A stretch of 64,000 nucleotides of DNA, taken from assembly GCA_916613615.1 (NCBI GenBank), contig OU744733.1:35999939-36063938 (forward strand). The letters run 5' to 3'. This document shows positions 43,839 through 56,190 of the stretch, one piece after another. Position numbers and translations under genes: made by a program. Under the pieces are notes generated by a model. That model searched no databases, was not told where the DNA came from, and was given only the letters and a program-made list of their open reading frames with translations. The DNA is from Steromphala cineraria. Taxonomy: Eukaryota; Mollusca; Gastropoda; Trochida; Trochidae. How positions within the stretch are numbered: position 1 is the stretch's first letter; each line of letters begins with the position of its first letter.

Positions 43839-44544
43839 AAATATCCAAAGAAGTTGAAAATCATGAAAGGCACATTTTCACATGCTGACTGATCTATGTT
43901 CCAAATTTCAATGAGCTAGGTCTTATGTTTCCATGGAAACCATCAAAAACAAAATTCAGAGGAAGTTGAAAATCACAAAAGGCCATCTACACATGTTGAC
44001 CGTTCCACATACCAAGATCTAATGAGCAAGGTTTTTCATTTTTGGAGTTATGCTCCGGAAATAAAATTCTAAGTTACATTTCCATGGAAAGCATCAATAA
44101 CAAAGATCTGAGGAAGTCTAAAAGAGCAGCACAACTACACATGTTGACTGATCCATATCCAAAGTTCCAACAATCTAGGTTTTATATTTTTGAGGTCTGT
44201 AAACAAATTGATTACGGACAGATGAACAGATAAAGCAACAACTGCATAACACAGTATATTGGTGTGATAAAAAGTATTTATTACATGCCATGCGGTGAGA
44301 GACTGAGTTTTCTCAGTTGTAGAAAAGTGATCTCGCCACTGAGTGTGATATCACTTTTTCAAGTCAGTGAAAATATCACAGAGGGGATGACGTCATGTAC
44401 ACAATGGTTTGATGTCACTTCTACAATCAACGCGACGTCATCGCCGTCGCTAAGTTACGATCAACAATGGTATGACGTCGCTAGAAAACTCCTTTTGGAC
44501 ATAAATTACCACATTTTCGACCATAAAGGCATATAATAAACAGA
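43839..44544. other. No gene; several GACGTCA-type sites
   Basis: Flank of the DIRS element; the first 400 bp contains repeated GAAGTTGAAAATCA / ACATGTTGAC phrases, perhaps the body of another short element. TGACGTCA at about 44388 and related GACGTC near 44430 and 44475. Confidence 0.4.
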
Positions 44545-44699
44545 ATATCTTTTGTTTTGAGTGTGATATCACTTATCTCTCATCTCGTGACGGGGTAAAG
44601 CCTATATTTTCACTGGTGGCTGCGCCACTCGTGAAGATACTGGCTCTACCCCGTCACTCGATGAGAGATAAGTGATATCACACTCAAAACAAAAGATAT
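44545..44699. mobile_element. Foldback element, about 58-bp arms
   Basis: Arms 44545-44602 and 44643-44699 are inverted complements with few mismatches (ATATCTTTTGTTTTGAGTGT, GTGATATCACTTATCTCTCA, CGTCACGAG/CTCGATG region). The 40-bp spacer also contains an inverted GTGGC/GCCAC pair. Target duplication not clear. Confidence 0.85.
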
Positions 44700-45443
44700 C
44701 CTCTATATATCTAACTCAGTGGCCAGAACAATTTTCTAGAACTGAGAACCCTCACCTATTAGCACAAAATAACATTTCACATGACACAATATGAATCAGT
44801 GCCAGATATTCTAAAAACTCATACAAGAGGAAAGGAACAACTTTCCAAGTGTAAATAATCACTCCCAAATGTCAAATTAGCATGTTGCAGCAAAACATTA
44901 TGCAGTGCAGCTGTAATTTGTAGCCATTTGATTTCTCATTTCAAAATTGATAATATTTCAGAACCCAGTTAAGCTACAAATGTATACTCCTCAGAAAAAA
45001 TAAAGGAACAAGGATTTTTGTCAGCAATGTTAATCGTTCTAAGAAGAGAAATAATCATCGAGAACAATGTAGGCAAAGGAACATCTAGGATAAATGACCT
45101 GAAATAAGATTCTGAATACACATTTGAACAAAACCACCTTAAAAACATGCATATTTACAAACATGCATGTGTTCCATATTTTACATGTTGCTTAATATCT
45201 TGACGAGTGTATAAAATTGGGCTTTATAAAAGAACAATATGATGACATTTATCATTTTATTATTATCATTCAATTAGAAATGTTTCTTGACATGTCAATA
45301 TGTTTATGAGTAAGACAATAAATTTTGACAAATGTTGTCCTTGTTCCTATGAATTTGTAGTTTTTTTTAATAAATAAGAGGATCGGAAGGAGGTAGTGAT
45401 AGTAAACAATTCGTTCTGAAAAAAAGACTAGGTATAAATGAGA
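44700..45443. other. AT-rich DNA, no gene seen
   Basis: No supported feature. Confidence 0.35.
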
Positions 45444-46583
45444 TACTGTAAAATCATTATATTTCGCGGGGGTTTAATTTTCGCGCAATTCGCGCAAAAG
45501 TATTATGCGCGAATATTAAACCTCGCGAAAATATATGCAGATATATATGACATGACTGTAGAAACACATTGAAACAATCACAGGCAAGTAAGAGGGTTAA
45601 TATCTGCCGGCCGAGCCAGTCAAGCGAGTCGATGTTTACAAAGGAAGCATCGATGTCCTTTCAAACCAAATCTTGTAAAATAAATCACTTTAGTCTAAAT
45701 GTTGCATTTTAATGAAAATATAGAGAGAAATAAGAAGGCAAAATGCAAAATAATCTATCAATAAAAAGTATTTATGTACCGGACTACAGGAAATATTCAT
45801 CACGTGTTAGCTGGCAACATCGATCGATAACATGTGTTTGTTAGTGACGGTGTCATACCAGATGGAACCTCGTGACAAAAAAGTAGTATTTTTTTACATG
45901 TTGAACAATTACAAGATATTATTCATGAAGTACTCATCTAAATATTTCCTGTGATTACTGATTTTGTTATTGGATTATTAATTCGTGCGTATCTCACCAA
46001 AACCTTCAACTGCAAAAATAATTGTGTTCAAATATAAGACCTCATCTTTTACATTTTTAAGTAGGCGTCCATTATCCTATACACCGGTTAGGTCATCTAC
46101 AGCTTTGTCAATAAGCTTTTAGTGCTGATTGGTCGATATCAACTAATGAGCCAATGAAAAAGCTTGTAACAAAAACATAATTACCGCTACGTTCACTGAA
46201 CGTTTATTTAGATATCTTGTTGCTCATGATGTGGAAATCGGTAAAAGCAAAGCAACTTTTGACAAAATGACATAAAATGCTTGACTGTCATATCGCTTTT
46301 ACCAAGATGAAAATGACATTGCATTAAAAAATTAACAAAACACCGTAAGTAAACGAATGTAATTTTCATTACAAATATATGTCCTTTGCCGAGCTGTTCT
46401 TTCTCGTGCTTGAAGAGGGTCGCATTATAAATGAGATAAATGATTTTGACATGACTTCCGTAGGATGAGATATAAAATAATATTTTGTAGGTATGATTTG
46501 CGCGAAAAATACACCGCTTGAATATGTCACTTTTGATAAATGCGCGAAAATACTGCCCAGCGAAAATAAATGATTTTACAGTA
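45444..46583. mobile_element. TA-flanked 1.1 kb non-autonomous DNA transposon
   Basis: Ends are CTGTAAAATCATTATATTTC (45446) and the complement of CTGTAAAATCATTTATTTTC (46581), directly bounded by TA. Subterminal DNA near both ends is rich in TTCGCGC/GCGCGAA. No transposase frame. TA duplication and this length suggest a Tc1/mariner-type or similar parent (inference). Confidence 0.85.
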
Positions 46584-46619
46584 ATAAATTTGAATATTAT
46601 GACACAAAAAGGATAAAAT

Positions 46620-46862
46620 TAACAAGAAGACATGGTCATTAACATCCCTAGCCAAGCTCTCAGCATTTTCTTACATGGACCATAACTCTGTAATATGTAA
46701 TTGTATAAATCTCCTTTTTGAATTCATCAAAGCATTGATACCCTGAAGACACACAGCAATTTGGTTATCTTCATCATTCTTAACCTTCTGCCTGCTGAAG
46801 TTTTTGCTTGGAGCTCCAAAAGTGTAAAATTTTAACAATGACGTCACATTGGATTCTATCAT
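46620..46862 (+). mobile_element. Helentron-like family D fragment
   Basis: Begins AACAAGAAGACATGGTCATT then AACATCCCTAGCC, matching the left end of the copy at 52958, with shared CATAACTCTGTAATATGTAA and CCTGAAGACACACAGCAA. The right part is missing. Confidence 0.75.
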
Positions 46863-46939
46863 ATTTAGCTTCTCCCTCCTTTCTAAAACACAGAATTAAA
46901 AAAAATAAAATATATTCTTGTAAATAAATTGATTTTCTT

Positions 46940-47149
46940 ACTTGTCACATCTTCCTACGCAGAGCCTAAAAGGCCAGTTTCCAAACTGTCATTTTATGCC
47001 TTGCTGCAGAGACTTTACTTTTCTGTGCTGCTGTAGTGCCCCTACAGACTAGAGAGTCAGCACAGAAAACTCAAGGCTATGCAGCAAGGCATAAAACTGA
47101 CAGTTTGGAAACTGGCCTTTTAGGCTCTGCATAGGAAGATGACTTGTCA
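46940..47149. mobile_element. Foldback MITE with 8-bp target duplication
   Basis: Element 46948-47141, with about 80-bp inverted arms starting CATCTTCCTACGCAGAGCCT and a short spacer. ACTTGTCA flanks it on both sides (46940-46947, 47142-47149), a perfect 8-bp duplication. That length fits hAT or Merlin-type transposition. Confidence 0.9.
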
Positions 47150-47442
47150 TAGTTTTTATTTTTCCCAAATAATCTAATAATTTATTCGAGTAGGTTTATA
47201 TCCACGTGACAATGAATAAAAAATGAAAATTACACAAGTCATAATTTTGTACTTAATTTTCAAAATCGGACTATTTTGTCAATAAATATTTCTTTAGAAA
47301 ATAATTTATATCAGTTTATTCAGAAATAAATTCTGCACCAGAAAAAAATTGTTCTGCACAAATGCGACTTTCTTCCAACAAACAAGAGCTTGTTACAAAC
47401 CATGTTAGTTGAAATGATAACCCTGATCAAAATCATAATCTC

Positions 47443-47775
47443 TTAAAGGGACAGTAGCATGTTGTTTGATAATTTTATATATATAATTCTTTTTGCTGAT
47501 AATTGTAAGTTAATGCTAAATGTATTATTTTGACAGTGTCAAAAATCTCATTACACAAGCCAATGAGCCATAGTCAGAGTACAAAATATGAAGATTCACA
47601 TAAAATCCATTGGCGGCCATTTTGTGTGGACACCTTAAATTCAACTTTAAATCATATATTTTAATTAGTGCAGCTCCATTTAGTTTAAATATATTGTCTT
47701 TCAATTGGAACCATTCATTTTCATTTCCTGACATCACCTAATATTCTCCCTATAAACGTGCTACTGCCCCTTTAA
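47443..47775 (+). mobile_element. TTAA MITE copy 4
   Basis: Element 47447-47771 (325 bp) between TTAA sites. The left terminus is slightly mutated (AGGGACAGTAGCATG). It has lost part of the centre relative to other copies. Confidence 0.9.
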
Positions 47776-49348
47776 ATGTAATCATTCACATGATCGCAAT
47801 CAATGTAATCATTAAAATTCATTGATTTAACAAGTAACCGTGGCAAGGCATATTAATACCAGGAGATAACTAGTTGCACATGTTATTTTGGTGTCAATAC
47901 ATTACTACGTTAACCATAAATTGCGGCAGCTTGTGATTATGTTAGATAACGCAGATGATAAAACTACATAACATGACATGATAATGACATGGAGTGTCAA
48001 CTGCAGTGCTACATTAACAATCTGAATGTCATGATGATTGGGCAAATATAGCAACAATGAAACATTTCAATATTGTATATACCTGACAACTGTTACCGTT
48101 ATTTCTCTATTAATTTGACCCTCAAAAAGATAAATATTAATCAAGTATGATTTAAATGCTTAGCTTTTATTTATGACTATGTGATAATAGCACTATACAA
48201 AGCTATACCAAGATATTTTTAAGCAATGGTTGAGTCATAGAAGCATAAGCTTTAAACTTTGCACTTGGTTAAAATATCAGAAATTTGAATTTGTGACCTA
48301 AAGAAAAAATCTCTTGGTTGAATTATTGAAGATGTTGAATAATTGGAGGATTATCTGATGGTATTAAAGGTATAAATGACTCATCGTTAACCTCGATGTA
48401 TAATCCTTCTGTTGTTCAATAAGGCTACCAGGTAAACCTGAATAGTCAGTTTAAAGGAAATCACGGGGATTTCTTCAAAAATTACCTGGGTTAATTGTAA
48501 AAAAATGTATTTTAATGATGATTTTAAGGCCTTCCAAATAAATGTCAACATAAAAAAGCACTTATTTTAAAACTCAATATTTTAAGAATGAATGTCTTTA
48601 TTAAATTCTTTTTATCTAAATCTATAGTCTGACAAATTCTGATAAGGACCACAATTTAAAAAATTTTGGACACAATCATGTTGCATAAATAGAATGCATA
48701 ATAGATGTGCTCTTCTTGCATAAAAGTTGATCACCAAGCTGCAAATATCCTCAAAGTCGTGTAAATACTAACCTACGTCTCTCTTTTATCCTCAATCAGT
48801 TCATAAGTTAAATAAAACCCTAACAATTCATTTGAGAAAAATTGCCTTGCAGCCTCGGAAAATTGGGTCAGACTTTGGCCCTCCCCATTTCCCTTGGGTA
48901 TTTTTTCTAAGACAAAACCTCAGGATCAGTTTTAATCTTTTACTTGAAGCGTGTATAAAAAATGTTAAAATTTTTTTTTTAAATTACGCAGCACATTAAG
49001 ATTCAATCCTATTGAGCCTATGAAGAAGTTGAAAATGTAAACCTATGGCGCCTATGAAATAGTTGAAAATGTAAAGAGTTCACATACCAACTGATTGGAG
49101 GAGCAACTCTTGAAATGATAGCTGTTATTTAGTAAATATTTTAGGCCTGATGAGGGAAAAACTATATCATTAACAAAACATATTGTACAAATAATGCAAT
49201 CCCTGGATACAGATATCTGCTTGAGATATTTACCCCTGTGATTTCTACTATGTTTATCTCATGCCATACTCGCCGTGGGATTCAAAGGATTATTGCTTAC
49301 ACGTACAACTGGGATGTATGATAACATAAAACCTATTTACTAAATTAA
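47776..49348. other. AT-rich DNA, no gene seen
   Basis: No coding region or recognised repeat. Confidence 0.35.
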
Positions 49349-49604
49349 CAAGATGTGTTTGTGAAACACGAATGCCCCCGGATGCATCCTGCTCGCTGTG
49401 TCAAGGTCAAATGTCATGGTGTCATCTGAAAGGTCTCATCACAAGGGATCTATATGTCAAGTATCAAAGACCTAGCTCTGACCAATCAAAAGTTATGACC
49501 AAGGTTAAAGTTTTTGTGGACAAACGGACAGACGGGCGGACGGACGGACAGATGGACAGGTGAAAAACAATATACCCCCGGAATCTCCGTTTCGGAGGCA
49601 TAAA
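49349..49604 (+). mobile_element. Helentron-like family B copy 1
   Basis: Left hairpin GTGTTT-GTG-AAACAC (49355-49369), then tag ATGCCCCCG. The body contains GTCAAGGTCAAATGTCATGG. A (GGAC)n run (about 49525-49550) precedes the right end, CCCCCGGAATCTCCG followed by a mutated TTTCGGAGGCAT. About 256 bp, non-coding. Confidence 0.8.
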
Positions 49605-49824
49605 AAGGTGACAGAATTTTGCAGGCATCGAATGATCAGTAAATTTGACTTATCATATATACTTAACCCCTTAACAGTCAAGAGACATATGAACCACGTA
49701 CTGGCCCGGTTCAATTTAGCTATCAACAACTTGCACCTTTGGAAGTTTATTTCAGCAGGTGCTAGTAAAATTTACAAGCAGGTTGCACCTAGTCAAAGTA
49801 ACAGTAAATGTGATAGCTTAAAAA

Positions 49825-50712
49825 AACTAGATTAGCGTTTGCGGGATACCGCAAAAGCAGAGCAGCCCCGGAACTTTGGGTTTCGCCTTACCCTGTTCCG
49901 CCTTTTACAGGCCTCACCAAATTGGGAATTTTCTCGTGACCTTGACCTTTGACACTCAAGGTCACACAATCAATGAACACATTTCATTGAGTATAACATT
50001 ATTGTAATGAAATAAAGTGTTAAAAATACAATTAATCCATTTTCTCCATATATGTTGACCTTGCTGTGACCTTGACCTTCGACAGTTAGTACCCAAAACT
50101 TTTTGAAAATGTTGAACTTCTCAAGAGATAATATATACAAAATCTAAACTTCATAGCACAAAAACTTTTCAAGTAATTGTGTTTAGAAGGAATTGCAATA
50201 ACTCATATCTCATGACCTCGACCTTTGACCTTCAAGGTCACACAATCATTGAACACTTTTTTTTGAGTATAACAATCATGTATTGATGAAAAGTGTTCAT
50301 AGTTAAAATAAAGCATTTTCGCTAAAACATGCTTACGTCATGACCTTGCTGTGACCTTGACCTTTGACGGATTGTAGCCAAAACCTTTTCAAATTTTTTT
50401 ACTTTTCCAAGGATGATATATACCAAGTTAGAGCTTCATAGCACAAAAACTTTTCAAGTTATCGCGTTTACAAGGAATTCTTAGTGTGAATACATAGCTC
50501 GTGACCTTGACCTTTGACCTTGAAAGTGAACATGTCAAAATCGTTCCCCCGAGGTATGAGTAGTAATTAAGGTATGAATAAGAGTTCTGGAAAGCTTAGT
50601 GGAAAAAAGTTATAGCTAGTAGTACGAGTGCGGCGGCGGCGGCGGCGGCGGCGGCGGCAATGGAAACTTCAAAAAAACTGATAGCAGCCCCGTCCTTAGA
50701 CGGGGCTGCTAA
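49825..50712 (+). mobile_element. Helentron-like family A, short copy
   Basis: Same ends as the copy at 25449: left hairpin GCGTTTGCGG/CCGCAAAAGC, tag GCAGCCCC, right hairpin 50683-50710 ending GGGGCTGCT. It lacks one internal repeat block of about 430 bp. The (CGG)n run is longer here (50630-50658). Confidence 0.78.
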
Positions 50713-51386
50713 TAATGGTAAATTGAACATACCAGATAGCACTTATTTGTTTGTTTCTCTCCCAGGCCTGAGTTGTGTGAAAATCTCATTATACTTTACT
50801 ATCAAAATTTTTGTTGTGTTTCTTTATTACCATTATTCCATTCAGAAATTTACATTTTGTAAGTGTGAAAGTCATCTTATGAAAAGGATCAAATTTCCAA
50901 AAAATACATGAGATGTTGGTGCAACTGATATTTTGAAAGTGCAACCAAAGTAACCTCATACGTACACTGCAAAAGATAACTCAAAGCACGATAGTTAAGA
51001 AAATTAACTAAAATGGAGGATGCAAACTATCCTCTTCACAAATCCACTCGACCTTATGCATTCTCCATTACCTAACCCAAGCCAAGGTAGAGTTAACTTA
51101 GATTGACGGAATTCTTTCTGGTTCTCATTATCACATTTACACTGTAGAAACATGAAAATTGATGTATGGTTGTGTAGAAGCGGGATCCATAAACAATCGT
51201 AATTGAGTCTTAGCAGACAAATGAGTGTCTGTAACATAGATTTAGGTTGTGTCTCACCCAATTGATTTAATGGGTACTCAACAATAAATCATCATTATGT
51301 CCAACGTGACTGAGAAATGGTTTACGGCATGTAAAGTCTGGTAAGACTAACAGTGGCTTCTGCATGTACTGGAGGGTTTAGAGCAA
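50713..51386. other. AT-rich DNA, no gene seen
   Basis: No supported feature. Confidence 0.35.
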
Positions 51387-51975
51387 TTAACCCTTACGAT
51401 GTGGGGCGCGTGATATTTACGGGCCAAATATAAAATGGCACGTAAGCCCTCTTGGCGAAATCCGTAACTTTCAGGATAAGGCTATAATTGACTGCAAGCA
51501 GTCTTGGCTGCTCCCGGATATAAAATATCAAACCTTTTCTCAAAAATGATTGAGGGTACCCACCTTGTGGCATTCATATCTCACGAACCATTAGAGATAA
51601 TTCTATAATTTTTACATCATCGTGTAGAAGAAAGAATTGTCTTTATTTCCATGTATCATATGTATATGCGCGCACAAAAACACAGAAACGGCAAGCGTTG
51701 CGACAAGTGCCGCAAACTTTATTTTTTACCTCAAAATGATTGAGGGTACCCACCTTGCGGCATTTATATCTCACGAACCATTAGAGATAATTTTATAATG
51801 TTTACATCATCGTATAGAGAAGAAAATTGTCTTTATTTCGATGTATCATATGTATATCCGCGCACAAAAATAAAGAAGCGGCCAATCAGCATATAACGGT
51901 GGCTGGCACCGGACAAAACAATTCCGCCACGTGGGCTTGTAGAGCAAAAATATATACCCGCATCGTAAGGGTTAA
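51387..51975. mobile_element. TTAA MITE, piggyBac-like ends (CCCTTACGATG)
   Basis: Element 51391-51971 with inverted ends CCCTTACGATGTGGG and CCCGCATCGTAAGGG, flanked by TTAA on both sides. The interior has a direct duplication of about 165 bp (TGATTGAGGGTACCCACCTT at about 51548 and 51728). TTAA plus CCC termini is the piggyBac pattern. No transposase. Confidence 0.88.
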
Positions 51976-52957
51976 AGGAATTTTGAGATTACTGGATCGA
52001 TCATTGTTCTCTTCCAGGATCATTCACTGGTTGAAAGTTTTATAAACTTTTGGACACACATCATTACTTATAATCAACTTAAGAATAGTCAGAAATTCAT
52101 CATTAAGAATATATTTGTAGATTTGCAAAATCTCCAAGAATCCCTCACAAAAAAAGTTTTGTTGAGCTTTATTCTCAAATGAAAAAAAAGGTAAATTGTT
52201 TATTCATCAATATTTGTATTTATATTTTTTAGTCAATTTCTGTTTCAGGATAAGATTCATCTACACACAAGTAAATATGCATATTTTTTTTAACTTTGAT
52301 CTTGCATGGTTTTAGACATTTGGTCCAAGAGATCTGAAAATCAAATAATCTATTTTATATTACCTAATACTTAAAGCAATTCAAGAGCATGCTTGAACTA
52401 AGAGTTATTGCAAGCAAACCTCCTAATAGACAGGAATGCTTACTAGAGGCATGCAGGTCGTGTCAATGTAAAAGTTTGATCTGAAAAATTTCTGGATGAA
52501 AGTCCCGGGGGTAATATATTGTGTAGAGGATATGTATATTTGGCTTAAGGTCATATCAAAGTTTAAGATCTATTCCTTGTCTGTCAAAATGATGGACCAT
52601 GGTTAAAGTTTCCAACAAAATCACTTCAAAGATCATCTAAATTCAAGTTGGGACACACTCTGGGGAAGTGGAAGAAAGGAAAACAAGCACACTGACAAAT
52701 CACTTAATCGAATAAACATTCTGACTGTGAGAGCGCTATTGGATTTACGTCTTGGACCCCCACAAGGATTGCCATACAAACTTGGTTGTAATGTAATTCA
52801 ATGCAACTTCAAGAAAGAAAACATTTTGGTTGTGTTTGAGTATTGAATAAAAAAAAATTCTTATTAATCTATATACACATGGGAACTCTTTATAGATTCT
52901 TGCAAGGAATAGGTACATTACCTATTGTGGGCAAAGAAAAGTTGAAGTTCAGAAAAA
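51976..52957. other. AT-rich DNA, no gene seen
   Basis: No supported feature. Confidence 0.35.
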
Positions 52958-53497
52958 CAAGAAGACATGGTCTTCAACATCCCCCCAAATAAGTTTTCAT
53001 TAAAGCTCCCAATATTTTCCTACATGGGCTGTAACTCTGTAATAACTATTGCATTTACCTCCTTTTTGAACTCCATCAACCTATTGAAACCCTGAAGACA
53101 CACAGCAAGTTTGGTTAACCTATCTTAAATAGTTTTTGAGAAAAGTTTCTGTAAAAAATAAGTTTGTGGTTCTGATTATTCAACTCCATCTAAGTATTGA
53201 TACAATGAAGTCACACAGCAAGTTTGGTTATCCTATCTTAGATAGTTTCTGAAAAAAGTTGACCCCTTTGACAACACCCTTGTAGACTCCAAAAACACGG
53301 AAAAAGGGCAATAACTCTGTAAAAAATAATTTTGCAGTTCGGATTTTCGAACTCCATCTAGGCATTGATACCCTGAAGACACAACAAATTTGGTTATCCT
53401 ATATCCTCCATAGTTTCTGAGAAAAGCTGTCCCCTTCAACTCAGACGCACGAAGCCCAAAACTACATCCCCTTCCATTTCGTAGTAGGGGATAAAAA
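52958..53497 (+). mobile_element. Helentron-like family D, complete copy
   Basis: Left hairpin GAAGAC-ATG-GTCTTC (52961-52975), then tag ATCCCCCC. Right hairpin with arms ATCCCCT (53466-53472) and AGGGGAT (53486-53492) ends in the complement of the tag followed by AAAA. The body repeats TGAACTCCATC...GGTATTGATACCCTGAAGAC-type phrases three times. Non-coding. Confidence 0.78.
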
Positions 53498-53549
53498 TGT
53501 GCAGTAGAGTACTGAATGGGTGACCATTTTGAAGAAAGAAATCAAGTAA

Positions 53550-54608
53550 TACATGTGTCCCCCGCCATTTTGAGATATTTTGTAAAGATTATAATTAATG
53601 TTAATTAACAGACTGAGGGGCTGTCAAAGTCCTATGTGTGACCTTGAAAATGGTAAAGGTCATCATAGTCAACTATTGTTTGGAGAATTTGGAGACATTG
53701 TTGGTAGAATGCAGTTCATGAGAAATCGCATTAACAATAGTTTTCAAAATCTCAAAGAGCCTTGGCGACCTTGAAAATAAGGTCAAGGTCACCAAGATTG
53801 ACCTGCAAGCGTCTTTATTATTCCTGATGTAGGCTGTGACCCAATATATATACTTTCAGTGCAACGGTTCATGAGATATTACGTTAACAATAGTTCAAAA
53901 GTCGTCAAAGGGTTGTAGTGACCTTGACAATAAGGTGTAGGCTGTGTCCAAATATGAAGACTTTGAGTGCAACGGTTCATGAAATATTAGCAAGGGTCCA
54001 GTCAAGTCACCAAAAGTGCCTGTATAATCCTGAAATGTAGGCTGTGACCAAATATGAACACTTTATCTGAAACAGTTCATGAGATATCATGTTAATTTTG
54101 AAAATAAGGTCAAGGTCACCATAAGTAATAAGTGTCTGTGTAATTTCCCAGTGTAATTTTGCTGTGACCAAATATGATATCTTTTAGGCAACGGTTCAGG
54201 AGATATCGCATAAACAAGAGTGTCAAGAGTGATCAAAGTACATAACCTTATAAATAAGGTCAAGGTCACCAAACATAATTGGTGTCTCTGTAATCTCCCA
54301 ATGTATGCTGTCATCAAACATGATGTTCAATGGTTTATGAGACATCATGTTAACAGTTTCAAAAGTGGTCAAAGTGTCGCGGTCACCTTGAGAATAAGGT
54401 CAAGGTCACAAAATATGACTGGTATCTGAGTATAATCCTCCAATCTTGGCTGCGACCAAATATGATGGCTTTGAGTGCAACGGTTCATGAGATATTGTGT
54501 TAACAAGAATCCGGACGTAGGTACGGACTGATGGAGGGACGCCGCTGAATACAATATTAATGTCCCCAGTTCCATGTTGCGGCGGGGGGGGGGGGGGGGG
54601 GAACATGA
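53550..54608 (+). mobile_element. Possible Helentron-like family E with tandem body
   Basis: The left tag TGTCCCCCGCC (about 53555) is complementary to the right end GCGGCGGGG...GAACA, which closes a hairpin from TGTCCCC; a G-run of about 20 bases lies there (54582-54601). The body has five or six diverged units of 110-150 bp with AATAAGGTCAAGGTCACCA and GCAACGGTTCATGAGATAT. The left hairpin is not clear, hence lower confidence in class. Confidence 0.55.
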
Positions 54609-54990
54609 ACAATGTGCAAGATTAATTTTATCATTAAATTTATCATAACAATTAATTTACAGTCTAATGACATCTCTGAAAGTTTATCTTACCTATCTAA
54701 ACAGTAACATATCATTCATATTTATCTCTAATTGTTATTTTTAATTAGATAGCTTCAAATATAATCAACGTAACATCATGACAAATGCAATATCATTTTC
54801 TGTCAGCCTTTTGTGTAGATACAAATTAAAAGTCATCATTATATATACTGTCTCTATTTTGAACAAAACTATTATCATATTTCATACTTATTTTGATGAA
54901 TGATTTGCATTAACTTAACATCGTCCTAATTTCATGTGTTCCTGCATGACAGTATCAGCAAGTTAATTTGTGAGGAAATAAATAGAGAAC

Positions 54991-55125
54991 ACTAAACGAC
55001 GTCCCGTGTCATAACATTTTTATGATATAAGTGAATGGGTTGGTAATCAATGAGTGAAAGCGAGTTAAATACCTTTCCCATTCAATAGTTTCATAAAAAT
55101 GTTATGAAACGGGACCGAGTTTAGT
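54991..55125. mobile_element. Short MITE, 35-bp inverted ends, TA-flanked
   Basis: ACTAAACGACGTCCCGTGTC... at 54991 pairs with the complement of ACTAAACTCGGTCCCGTTTC... ending at 55125; both inner arms finish CATAACATTTTTATGA. Total 135 bp. A TA at each end of the arms fits a TA duplication. Confidence 0.85.
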
Positions 55126-55756
55126 ATTTTATTTATTACTGGCTTAATTACATCGTCAAAAATATAAACAAATTCGCCGACATGACATTCGCAGTCGGCA
55201 TGCTGACATTGTGACGTCATATAAACAATTGTGAAGACAGTATGAAATCATGTCATTCGGTCAGCGCACGATTTTATGACACATGTGTGTGATAACATGG
55301 TAGATTTATTAGACAGCAACATCTTCAACGGGAGAGTAATACCATAGTTATGATAAATATCCCAGGAATGTTGATTTTAATATTGTAGTTCAACTGTCAT
55401 GGCTGCTTATTTGTTTCCAAATGTCTCGTTATTCTCTCTAAAGTTTAGAAATTTTGTACCTAAAAGTGTCTCTAACATTGTTTTAGTTTAGTTAATGAGG
55501 AAAGATCAGTTACCATTCAAGGGTTTTCATTAAAACTAATACATACATATATACATGATGAATGTCATGGATGAGGATTCTGTCATAAATATTCTGACAG
55601 ATAAACGATAATATAGATGCATCATTGTCAGCATAATGGATGATCAATTGTTCATGTATTTTCTACCAGATAAAAGTAACATATTCAAGATATGAGAACT
55701 CTGTAACTCATTGAATCAAAGATAACGTTTGGTGTCTTGAATGAGATCAAAGTAAA
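55126..55756. other. AT-rich DNA, no gene seen
   Basis: No supported feature. Confidence 0.35.
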
Positions 55757-56144
55757 AATAGAGCCATTGGCTCTGTAGCTCATCAGGCTTTACCTTTGAT
55801 TTTGCTTTAAGGTATGGCCAATGTGGTTTACCCCTTAGCAGGGGCCACAGGGTCACAAAATCTATAATTTTTAATTCTCACTTGTCAAGGAATCTGTACA
55901 TAAAGTTTTAGCTTTCTAGGCCTTATGCTTCTGGAAAAGAAAATGAAAATAAGTTTTAAGAGTGTGACCCCTGTGACCCTTATTAGGGGCCACAGGGCCA
56001 CCAAAGCTACAATTTAATATCCTCACTAGCCAAGGAATTTGTACACCAAGTTTCAGCTTTCTAGGCCTTATGTTTCTGGAGAAGAAGTCGACACCATGCC
56101 ATGCCATAAGCCCATTGGGCCTTACAGGCAAGATGAGCTAGAAA
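55757..56144 (+). mobile_element. Helentron-like family C, complete copy
   Basis: Left hairpin GAGCC-ATT-GGCTC (55761-55773), then tag TAGCTCATC (55776-55784). Near the right end, AAGCCCATTGGGCCTT can pair on itself, and the element closes with GATGAGCTA (56132-56140), the exact complement of the tag. The body has GGGGCCACAGGG and CTAGGCCTTATG repeated. Non-coding. Confidence 0.78.
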
Positions 56145-56190
56145 TGAAAGTAATTTGTATCTGGTTCGGCCCGCATCAGTTTAAAACCCA

